A stretch of DNA of 12,388 nucleotides from contig JBBQZL010000066.1 of assembly GCA_038207745.1 (NCBI GenBank), positions 1 through 12,388 on the forward strand, in the 5' to 3' direction. The DNA comes from JBBQZL01 sp038207745 (GTDB lineage: Bacteria; Actinomycetota; Thermoleophilia; Solirubrobacterales; 70-9). The number at the start of each line of letters is the position of its first letter. The first letter of the stretch is position 1. Below are positions 6,696 through 12,388 of the stretch, piece by piece. Below the pieces are notes generated by a model, which worked only from the letters and a program-made list of their open reading frames with translations, searched no databases and was not told where the DNA came from. Made by a program: the position numbers and the translations under genes.

Positions 6696-6706
6696 TCGAG
6701 TTCGAA

Positions 6707-6750
6707 CCGTAACTGTTGGCGCACTTCCGGCACACCCGCGTCGCTACGGT
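6707..6750. promoter_or_regulatory. Back-to-back divergent promoters sharing the same TACGGT -10 hexamer
   Basis: TACGGT occurs on the minus strand at 6707-6712 (10 nt before the HAD-IIB ATG) and on the plus strand at 6745-6750 (6 nt before the folP-like GTG). With one flanking base they form a 7-bp inverted repeat AACCGTA/TACGGTT. The expected -35 regions would overlap around 6722-6735, so the two promoters would compete. Neither start has a Shine-Dalgarno. I see no good -35 hexamer on either side. Confidence 0.45.
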
Positions 6751-6756
6751 TGGCGG

Positions 6757-7623
6757 GTGCCCCCCGCCTGGCGACTTCGCGACCGAACCCTGGATCTGAC
6801 AGAGCCGCTGGGTGCGGGCATCGTCAATGTGACCACCGATTCGATGTTTTCGGGCGCCCGGAGCGGCAATCCCGAGCAGGCGGTCCGCGATGGACTCGCC
6901 CTCTCGGAGTCGGGGTTCGCGATGATCGATGTCGGGGCGGTTGCCGCACGGAGCGGACCGCCGGTGGCGCCTGAGGCTGAGGCCGCCGCGCTGATTCCGA
7001 CGGTCGAGAGCCTGGTCGCCCGGGGTGTGCTGGTCTCCGCCGACACCTTCTCCGCGCCGGTTGCGGCATCCGCCGTCGAGGCCGGTGCAGCGATCGTCAA
7101 TGACATCAGCGGCGGGAGCGAGGAGATCTTCGACATCGTTTCCTCGACCGGTGCCGGCTACGTCCTCATGCACATCGAGGGGCCACCGCGGGCTGACCGA
7201 TCGGTGCCCGAATATCCGGATCTCGTCGATCAGATGAAGCGATGGTTCAATGATCGGGTCGAGCTGGCGCTGTCCCGGGGAGTTGAGTCGGCGCAGATCG
7301 CGATCGACCCCGGGCTCGACTTCGACCTCACAACGGCGGACGACCTGGAGATCCTGCGCCGCCTCGACGAGTTCCACGCGCTTGGCCTTCCTCTCTATAT
7401 CTCACTCTCGCGCAAGGACTTCATCGGCGCGGTGCTTGCCGGATCCTGGGAGGCGAGGCTTGATCCCGAGGACAGGGAGTGGGGGACCGCCGCAGCCGTC
7501 GCGCTTGCCGTCGAGGCCGGCGCCCAGGTCCACCGCCTCCATGATGCGTCGGCACTTCAGGCGATGCGGATCGCGGCCCGGATCGCTCCTCGATGGCAGG
7601 CAGGCGCCGCCTCCGATGGCTAG
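6757..7623 (+). CDS. Dihydropteroate synthase-like protein (divergent FolP family)
   Basis: This 288-residue protein has the TIM-barrel plan and length of dihydropteroate synthase, which joins p-aminobenzoate to dihydropterin pyrophosphate in folate synthesis. Family landmarks in order are GIVNVTTDS (21-29), DVGAVAARSG (58-67), SADTFSAPVA (94-103), IVNDISGG (113-120), LMHIEGPP (137-144), IDPGLDFD (183-190), SLSRKDFIG (216-224) and HRLHDAS (259-265). Asn24, Asp96, Asn115, Asp184, Lys220, Arg260 and His262 keep the usual positions. However, the canonical NVTPDSFSDGG, GGESTRPG and DPGFGFGK signatures are altered to TDSMFSGA, GAVAARSG and DPGLDFDL. It may be a divergent synthase or a FolP2-like paralogue. 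The GTG at 6757 is chosen because it lies 6 nt after TACGGT and gives a normal N-terminus; no Shine-Dalgarno is seen. It overlaps the helicase gene by 8 bp. Confidence 0.82.
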   Translation: MPPAWRLRDRTLDLTEPLGAGIVNVTTDSMFSGARSGNPEQAVRDGLALSESGFAMIDVGAVAARSGPPVAPEAEAAALIPTVESLVARGVLVSADTFSAPVAASAVEAGAAIVNDISGGSEEIFDIVSSTGAGYVLMHIEGPPRADRSVPEYPDLVDQMKRWFNDRVELALSRGVESAQIAIDPGLDFDLTTADDLEILRRLDEFHALGLPLYISLSRKDFIGAVLAGSWEARLDPEDREWGTAAAVALAVEAGAQVHRLHDASALQAMRIAARIAPRWQAGAASDG

Positions 7624-9913
7624 GGATCTTCTTGCCACACCGTGGGCGATCGCGGTCGACCCGGCGCGCCGCGACGGGCGCGTCGTGGCCGAGGCATCCG
7701 AGGGTGAGCGCGCCGCCAGGTACGCGGCACTTCCCAAGGACCTCGATCCAAATCTGCGCGAGCGGCTGAAGGAGGTGGGGATAACCCGGCTCTACTCGCA
7801 CCAGCGCCGCGCCTATGACGCCGCGCCGGAGTCGGATCTCGTGATCACAAGCGGGACCGCGTCGGGCAAGTCACTGGCCTTCAATCTCCCGGTCCTGAAT
7901 GGGATCGCGATCGATGCGAAGGCCCGGGCACTCTATCTCTATCCGACCAAGGCACTCGCCCAGGACCAGGCCCGGAAGCTCGGCCAGCTTCGGCCGCCAA
8001 ATGTCCGTGAGGCGATCTATGACGGCGACACCCCGAAGGATGAGCGCCCGGCGATCCGTCGCCGCTCGAATCTGATCCTCACCAACCCGGACATGCTCCA
8101 CGTCGGGATGCTTCCGCACCACCGCGGCTGGGGGGACTTCATCTCCAACCTGGGCTGGGTCGTGGTCGATGAGGCGCACACCTACCGCGGTGTCTTCGGC
8201 TCCCACGTGGCCAACGTGCTGAGGCGTCTGCGCCGGCTTGCCCGCGCCTACGGGGCGAACCCCCGATTCCTGCTCGCCTCGGCGACGATCGCGAACCCGA
8301 TGGAGCTTGCCGAGCGCCTGGTCGGCACCTCATTCGAGCTGATCGATGACGACGGAGCACCTGTGGCGGGACGCGAGATCGCGATCTGGAACCCGCCGTT
8401 GATCAACGAGGCGACCGGGACCCGGCGATCGCCGCTCTCGGAGGCGGCGGAGCTGCTTGCCAACCTGGTCGGTTCCGGGGTCAGGACGATCTGCTTCCTG
8501 CGCAGCCGCAGGGGCATCGAATTGATCCAGCGCTTCACCAAGGACCTGCTTGTCGAGCGCGGCAAGGGCGATCTGGCGAAGCGGATCGCGCCGTACAGGG
8601 CCGGATACACGCCGCAGCAGCGCCGCGATATCGAGGAGCGTCTCTCGGCGGGTGAGCTCCTGGCCGTGGTCTCAACCGATGCGCTCGAGCTGGGGATCGA
8701 TGTCGGCGAGCTCGACGCCGCGATCTGCGTCACCTTTCCGGGCACGGTCGCGAGCCTTCGTCAGATGTGGGGCCGGGCAGGCAGGCGAAAGCAGGGACTG
8801 GCGGTCTATATCGCGGGACAGGACGCACTTGATCAGTTCTTCTGCCGGCATCCTGACGAGTTCATCAACCGGCCCGTCGAGGCAGCGATTCTCGATCATG
8901 AGTCGGAGCAGATCGCCTCCCGCCATCTGGTCGCCGCGGCCTTTGAGCTTCCGCTCACCGACGAGGACGACCCGGTCTTCGGTCAGGGCTGGCGGGAGCG
9001 CGCCGACCGTCTCGTCGCCCAGGGTGAGCTTCGCGACCTCGGTGGACGGCTGCTGCCCAGAGACAGCGGCTTCGTCGCATCGAAGATCGCGCTCAGGTCA
9101 TCGTCGGCGGAATCGATCGCGGTGGTCGAGCAATCCTCAGGGGAGATGCTCGGGATGGTCGAGTCCGAGCGTGCATTCACGACCATCCATCCGGGCGCGA
9201 TCTACCTCCATCTCGGGCGCTCCTATGAGGTCAGGAGTCTCGCTCTCGACTCTGGGCGCGCCGTGGTCGACGCATTCGACGGGGATTGGTTCACGCGGCC
9301 GAAGATGGAAACCGACATCCACATCGAGCGCGTGATCGAGCAGCGCCCGGATGCGCTCGGCCCGGACGGCGGTGTCGAGCTCTTCTTCGGTGAGGTTTCC
9401 GTCACCGAGGAGGTGATCGCCTACCAGCGCGTGCTGATCGCCGATCAGGAGCCATTCGACATCGTCTCGCTCGAGCTGCCCGAGCAGAACTTCGTCACCC
9501 AGGCGCTCTGGTACACGATCCCCAGGCACGTCCAGGCCGAGATCCCGATGGAGATCCTGCTCGGATCCCTCCACGCTGCCGAACACGGGCAGATCGCGGT
9601 CCTGCCATTGATCGCGATGTGTGACCGGTGGGACATCGGCGGGCTTTCAACCAATGTCCACTTCCAGACCGGCCACGCGACGATCTTCATCTACGACGGC
9701 CACCCGGGCGGGATCGGGATCGCCCGCCGTGGATTCGATGAATTCGGCCTGCTGGTCGGAAACGCCCTGCGGCTGATTGGCGAATGCCCGTGTGAGAACG
9801 GTTGCCCCTCCTGTGTCCAGAGCCCCAAATGCGGCAATCTCAACGAGCCGCTTCACAAGGCCGGCGCGGTCGAGTTGATGGAGCTGATCGGCGGAAGAGC
9901 CAGCGGGGGCTGA
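7616..9913 (+). CDS. DEAD/DEAH-box superfamily 2 helicase with C-terminal cysteine cluster (MrfA/YprA-like)
   Basis: A 765-residue SF2 DNA helicase with the architecture and length of MrfA (YprA), an ATP-dependent 3'-5' helicase that in Bacillus acts in repair of mitomycin-type damage. Helicase core: YSHQRRAY Q-like motif (60-67), motif I GTASGKS (80-86), Ia YPTKALAQDQ (109-118), II DEAH (185-188), III SAT (222-224), V STDALELGID (353-362), VI QMWGRAGR (383-390). The region from about 420 to 720 is the Lhr/MrfA-type C-terminal part, ending in a DUF1998-like domain with C724, C726, C730, C733 and C739 in a CPC-x3-C-x2-C-x5-C pattern, probably a zinc site. The ATG at 7616 overlaps the end of the folP-like gene (7623) by 8 bp, so the pair is likely co-translated. 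The upstream in-frame extension to 7250 is antisense-like in character and was not used. No MrfB-like exonuclease is next to it. Confidence 0.92.
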   Translation: MARDLLATPWAIAVDPARRDGRVVAEASEGERAARYAALPKDLDPNLRERLKEVGITRLYSHQRRAYDAAPESDLVITSGTASGKSLAFNLPVLNGIAIDAKARALYLYPTKALAQDQARKLGQLRPPNVREAIYDGDTPKDERPAIRRRSNLILTNPDMLHVGMLPHHRGWGDFISNLGWVVVDEAHTYRGVFGSHVANVLRRLRRLARAYGANPRFLLASATIANPMELAERLVGTSFELIDDDGAPVAGREIAIWNPPLINEATGTRRSPLSEAAELLANLVGSGVRTICFLRSRRGIELIQRFTKDLLVERGKGDLAKRIAPYRAGYTPQQRRDIEERLSAGELLAVVSTDALELGIDVGELDAAICVTFPGTVASLRQMWGRAGRRKQGLAVYIAGQDALDQFFCRHPDEFINRPVEAAILDHESEQIASRHLVAAAFELPLTDEDDPVFGQGWRERADRLVAQGELRDLGGRLLPRDSGFVASKIALRSSSAESIAVVEQSSGEMLGMVESERAFTTIHPGAIYLHLGRSYEVRSLALDSGRAVVDAFDGDWFTRPKMETDIHIERVIEQRPDALGPDGGVELFFGEVSVTEEVIAYQRVLIADQEPFDIVSLELPEQNFVTQALWYTIPRHVQAEIPMEILLGSLHAAEHGQIAVLPLIAMCDRWDIGGLSTNVHFQTGHATIFIYDGHPGGIGIARRGFDEFGLLVGNALRLIGECPCENGCPSCVQSPKCGNLNEPLHKAGAVELMELIGGRASGG

Positions 9914-9943
9914 CGATCAAGGCCTGGGCGCCGTGGCCGATCG
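9914..9943. terminator. Imperfect hairpin at the helicase/amidohydrolase convergent junction
   Basis: Directly after the helicase stop, CGATC-aa-GGCC, a 10-nt loop, GGCC-GATCG can fold into a 9-bp interrupted stem (9914-9918 with 9939-9943, 9921-9924 with 9935-9938). There is no T-run on either strand, so it is not a classic intrinsic terminator. Its place between convergent genes makes a transcript-end role possible. Confidence 0.25.
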
Positions 9944-10354
9944 GTCCCGTTGATCGAGAATGCGTGATTCGGACACTCCGAGTCCGTCCGGCGCCTCCCA
10001 GAGCCACGGGACAACCCGCAATCCCCTGAAGCCCAGCTCCTCCACGCAGCGCCGCAGCTCGCGGACCCCCTCCATCGGCCTTCGAAGGTCAACCGAGGCG
10101 ATGCCCGCGAAGCGATTCGGGTGTTCGGCAACCCAGCCCGCGACATCGTCATTGGTGATCAGCCGACCCTCCGGAGACGTCCAGGCGCTGAGCAGGCCCG
10201 AGCCGACGCCGGCGGTGTCCATCGCTCCAACCGTTGCGTCGATCGGGATCTCCTGATCCGGAATCTCCTGCCCGGTCCAGCGGCGGAGGCTGTCGAACAT
10301 CTCATCTCCCAGAAAACGAAGCGTCGGGTGCTGCATCCATACGTCAACGGTCAT
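9917..10354 (-). pseudogene. Amidohydrolase family 2 (ACMSD-like), 3'-truncated remnant
   Basis: The reading frame gives 145 residues. Residues 1-122 (from MTVDVWMQHPTLRFLG to RVVPWLWEAP) closely follow the N-terminal part of actinobacterial amidohydrolase-2 proteins, TIM-barrel metal-dependent hydrolases or decarboxylases that I recall as about 290 residues long. After PWLWEAP the family normally continues with a (P)xDRRYYPLYAECVE-like stretch and the later metal-ligand histidines. Here the frame instead gives an unrelated 23-residue tail and stops 3 bp from the helicase stop, so more than half of the barrel and its active site are missing. No other frame downstream restores it. The start is firm: the ATG overlaps the stop of the lipoprotein gene (ATGA, 10351-10354), giving translational coupling. 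The product is almost certainly inactive as an amidohydrolase. A deletion is the simplest cause; an assembly join is the alternative. Confidence 0.72.
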
Positions 10355-11388
10355 CGGCCCGCCACCGTCAGGTGCGCGCGAACCTCGTCCTTTCGTAGCG
10401 AGGTCTTTCCATCCAGGGGAGCCGAGTCGATGATCGCGCTGGTCACCCGGCTGTCCCCGGCGGCTTCGGACCCGAAGACCGAGCGAAGTTCGCGCTTGGA
10501 CAGGGCCACACCTTGCGGCGCCTCGGAGAGGTCTGGTCCCGAGCCCTCCGGCCTGTCCGGGGACAGCTGGGCGACAACGTCGATCGCGAGTCCAGTCGTC
10601 TCGCTCGTGAATCCGATCGACGCATCGTCGACCTGATTGAGCCACGGTGCGGCCGCGAGCAGGTTTGGCATCGCCGTCGCGAGCCCGTTGTCGCCGCCGG
10701 ATACGACGTAGGCCTTGAGCGCCGGGTCATCGGGGAGTTTGGTCAGACTCGCCGACACGGCTGCATCGTCGAGCTGGGCCTTGCTGTCGCCATCTCTGGT
10801 CTTGATCGCACTTCGAAGTTGTCTGATCGAGCCGGCGCCGATCAGCACTCCGTCGCGAACCGCGAAGGCGATAGCGGGCCCCGAGAACAGGTGCGCCTCG
10901 TCGAAGCTACCTGCCGGCTCGAGCGGTCCGGATTGCGCGAGGGAGTCAAAGAGTGCCGCAAGCTCGACGCCCTTGTCAGTCGGCAGGACGAACAGCGGTC
11001 CCTGGCGCTCTAGGTGCCTGTCGTCCTCGGCGCCCATGACCAGCTCCGGCGCCGGGAGATCAGTCTGGTTCTGTTCTGTGCGAGAGAGGTTGAGAATCTG
11101 ATCCGAGTCGACACCCGCCTCTCTCAGGCGGGTGTCGATGTTCCCGCGCAGGCCGGACCAGGTTCTAATGGCCAGCCCGTCCTGATCCAGGGTGGCAAGG
11201 GCATCGGGGTCAACGGTATCGAGCAGAAAGACGATCTGGGTGCCCGCAGGGAAGAAGCGGAGCGCCTCGGCGCGGGGGTCGAGCGCGCGCTTTGGCGGCT
11301 GCAGGCCGGGCTTCTCATTCGAGTCGCCGCATCCCGCCATCGCGACGGCTGAGAGAAAGATCGCGGTCAGGAAACCGAACCTGCTCAT
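10351..11388 (-). CDS. Predicted lipoprotein of unknown function (weakly DUF3352-like)
   Basis: A 345-residue exported protein. It begins with a short Arg-containing n-region, a hydrophobic stretch (about 5-18) and a lipobox-like AMAGC with Cys20 as the acylation site, followed by Gly-Asp-Ser and a flexible charged linker. It is therefore probably anchored on the outer face of the cytoplasmic membrane. The mature part starts with RAEALRFFPAGTQIVFLLDT and alternates predicted beta segments and helices, including a GPAIAFAVRDGVLIGAGS stretch. This resembles DUF3352-type proteins, but I hold that weakly. I see no catalytic motif. It lies between the GH15-like gene (9 bp upstream) and the amidohydrolase remnant (4-nt overlap), so the three form one transcription unit. 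The ATG has no Shine-Dalgarno. A TAACTT box, whose TAA is the stop of the upstream gene, sits 6 nt before it and may start a leaderless mRNA. Confidence 0.8.
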   Translation of the reverse strand: MSRFGFLTAIFLSAVAMAGCGDSNEKPGLQPPKRALDPRAEALRFFPAGTQIVFLLDTVDPDALATLDQDGLAIRTWSGLRGNIDTRLREAGVDSDQILNLSRTEQNQTDLPAPELVMGAEDDRHLERQGPLFVLPTDKGVELAALFDSLAQSGPLEPAGSFDEAHLFSGPAIAFAVRDGVLIGAGSIRQLRSAIKTRDGDSKAQLDDAAVSASLTKLPDDPALKAYVVSGGDNGLATAMPNLLAAAPWLNQVDDASIGFTSETTGLAIDVVAQLSPDRPEGSGPDLSEAPQGVALSKRELRSVFGSEAAGDSRVTSAIIDSAPLDGKTSLRKDEVRAHLTVAGR

Positions 11389-11394
11389 CCAGAG

Positions 11395-11400
11395 AAGTTA
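11395..11400 (-). promoter_or_regulatory. Putative -10 element (TAACTT) made from the upstream stop codon
   Basis: On the minus strand, TAACTT fits TANNNT and ends 6 nt before the lipoprotein ATG. Its first three bases are the TAA stop of the GH15-like gene. The spacing matches the folP-like (6 nt) and aminotransferase (7 nt) starts. No clear -35 is seen, so this may only supplement read-through from upstream. Confidence 0.35.
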
Positions 11401-12388
11401 GCCGGAAACCCGGCTCGGCACCATCGGACTCGGCGGCCAGAGCTCTTCGAGAGCCATGATCGCGAGCGCATGTGACCAGCCAAGCGGTGTGGTCGAGCGC
11501 GGAAGGCCGGTATGGGCCCCCACCCGCTCGGGGATCATCCCGGTGGGGGTCTCTGATCGCCTGATCGCCAGCATCAGCCTCAAGGCGATCGCCCGTTCAC
11601 CGATCGTCGCGAGGCTCCAGGCGGTCCACGCTGTCGGGGCACTCCAGGGGTCATCACCTCCCCAGTCCGAAGATGGCGGGATGCCGAACGGGTTGGTGGG
11701 CGGCAGCAGGGCGGCGAGAGTGTGGCGCGCTGAGGTCAGAAGCTCCGCTCGGGGAAACGGTGTGATTGCCCAGGCCGCGGCTGCGTCAAAGCCCGACCCC
11801 TTGTCGCCGGCCTGGCGGACGAGGCGCCCCCGGTAGCCGAACTTGTCGAGGATCTCCTCGGAGCCGGCACCGCCCGCGATCGCATTGCCGAGCAGGTCCC
11901 CGCTCTCGCCGGAGCGCTCACCGTAGTCACCGCGATCGCGCCACCGGTCGCCTTGTGGCACCGGCACCCCCGCGAGTCCAGTGGCCTTGGCTGCGGCGCC
12001 GACCCATCCTGCACCGTCGCCCTGCAGCTCCCGTCCATCGCTGATCGGAGAGCCATCGGGACGGAAGCGGGCCGCATCATCCGTGCTCAGCTCGGCCAGG
12101 AATCGGGCGTTCCGCCTCGCCTCTGATTCAAAACCGGCAGACGAGAGGGCGATCGCCCCGGTCGCCGCATCGCGGGGCCAGACGGAGTCCCAGCCGTCGC
12201 GGAGCGCGGCAATCTGCGCCCCGGTTTCGGGGTCAGTGAGCGCCCTGATGACGAGCAGGGATCTCCGGTACATCCGGTTTGCCCAGGCTGGGGCGCTGGA
12301 GGCGAGACCCCTTGCGCGGTTGACCCAACGGCGGTCTGTCCGCGCGGATCGTCTGACCGGGGCAGAAGAGGCCGCTGAATCGCCCGTG
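11398..12388 (-). CDS. Glycoside hydrolase family 15-like (glucoamylase-like) protein, C-terminal part; 5' end outside window
   Basis: The frame is open through the right edge, so the ATG at 12273 is internal and about 330 C-terminal residues are present. MYRRSLLVIRALTDPETGA and GWDSVWPRDAATGAIALSSAG correspond to the GH15 segments ahead of and including the (Y)xWPRDA motif. A DGAGWVGAAAKATG stretch corresponds to the QxDxxG region. YGERSGESGDLLGNAIAG aligns with the WEExSGYSPSTIA region that carries the general acid, keeping one Glu. TGMIPERV followed by TTPLGWSHAL matches the LPEQV...PLaWSHA region with the catalytic base Glu. These are (alpha/alpha)6-barrel enzymes that release glucose from alpha-glucans such as glycogen, starch or trehalose-type substrates. 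The sugar bond cut cannot be stated. It is the first gene seen of the GH15-lipoprotein-amidohydrolase unit. Family call fairly secure, substrate unknown. Confidence 0.83.
   Translation of the reverse strand, partial: TGDSAASSAPVRRSARTDRRWVNRARGLASSAPAWANRMYRRSLLVIRALTDPETGAQIAALRDGWDSVWPRDAATGAIALSSAGFESEARRNARFLAELSTDDAARFRPDGSPISDGRELQGDGAGWVGAAAKATGLAGVPVPQGDRWRDRGDYGERSGESGDLLGNAIAGGAGSEEILDKFGYRGRLVRQAGDKGSGFDAAAAWAITPFPRAELLTSARHTLAALLPPTNPFGIPPSSDWGGDDPWSAPTAWTAWSLATIGERAIALRLMLAIRRSETPTGMIPERVGAHTGLPRSTTPLGWSHALAIMALEELWPPSPMVPSRVSG
11400..11415 (-). other. Small hairpin at the end of the GH15-like gene
   Basis: AGCCGG-AAAC-CCGGCT (plus-strand reading) forms a perfect 6-bp stem with a 4-nt loop over the last codons and the first stop base of the GH15-like gene. 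It lies just upstream, in transcription order, of the TAACTT box. No T-run follows, so it is at most a weak attenuator or an mRNA end-stabilising stem. Confidence 0.3.

Noticed and set aside
5820..6974. A 384-codon plus-strand open frame across the HAD-IIB gene
   Set aside because: It is antisense to a gene with all four HAD motifs, spans the divergent promoter region, and shows no domain motif of its own.
7250..7615. N-terminal extension of the helicase inside the folP-like gene
   Set aside because: The 122 residues are Ser/Arg/Pro-rich frame-shadow sequence; homologues of this length start near the ATG at 7616.
12271..12273. ATG at 12273 as the start of the GH15-like gene
   Set aside because: The frame stays open to the window edge with GH15-like spacing, and MYRRSLL is an internal family segment, so the true start is outside.
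1..12388. CRISPR array, transposon ends, tRNA genes or frequent GATCG words as a repeat system
   Set aside because: No regularly spaced repeats, terminal inverted repeats or tRNA cloverleaf are visible. GATC-rich words fall in Ile/Asp/Arg codons and fit ordinary codon choice.

Overview
The window is high-GC DNA, dense with genes and with strongly GC-biased third codon positions. Frequent GTG starts, several starts sitting 6-7 nt behind a TANNNT element (leaderless-type promoters), a DtxR-family regulator, a split sucC/sucD pair and an MrfA-type helicase all suggest an actinobacterium. A Thermoleophilia/Solirubrobacterales-like lineage is my best guess, from general protein character only. The window looks like ordinary chromosome: I see no tRNA or rRNA gene, insertion sequence, integrase or CRISPR array. 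No stretch longer than 100 bp lacks a gene.

Left part (1-3091). A TetR/AcrR regulator (cut by the left edge) and a type II haloacid-dehalogenase-like HAD protein lie on the minus strand. The HAD protein has Glu where the catalytic Asp should be. Divergent to them is sucCD, encoding succinyl-CoA synthetase with a 1-nt overlap between the two genes.

Middle (3092-6695). A fold-type I PLP aminotransferase (+) runs into and overlaps by 13 bp a DtxR/MntR-type metalloregulator (-). The regulator has its own good promoter and is divergent from a short-chain dehydrogenase (+), with a perfect 17-nt palindrome between them. The dehydrogenase converges on a Cof/HAD-IIB phosphatase (-).

Right-middle (6696-9913). 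A 61-bp divergent promoter region carries the same TACGGT -10-like hexamer on both strands. It is followed by a dihydropteroate-synthase-like gene whose pterin-binding signature has drifted. That gene overlaps by 8 bp a 765-residue DEAD/DEAH helicase with a C-terminal cysteine cluster (MrfA/YprA type), so the two are probably translated together.

Right end (9914-12388). On the minus strand, in transcription order, lie a GH15 glucoamylase-like gene (5' end outside the window), a small lipoprotein gene and an amidohydrolase remnant. The remnant is coupled to the lipoprotein gene by an ATGA overlap and loses its family sequence abruptly near 9988, just before the helicase stop. This looks like a deletion scar.

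No complete new multi-gene system is evident. The most interesting items are the DHPS-like/helicase pair, the HAD protein with a substituted nucleophile, the amidohydrolase truncation and the recurrent leaderless-type promoter pattern.
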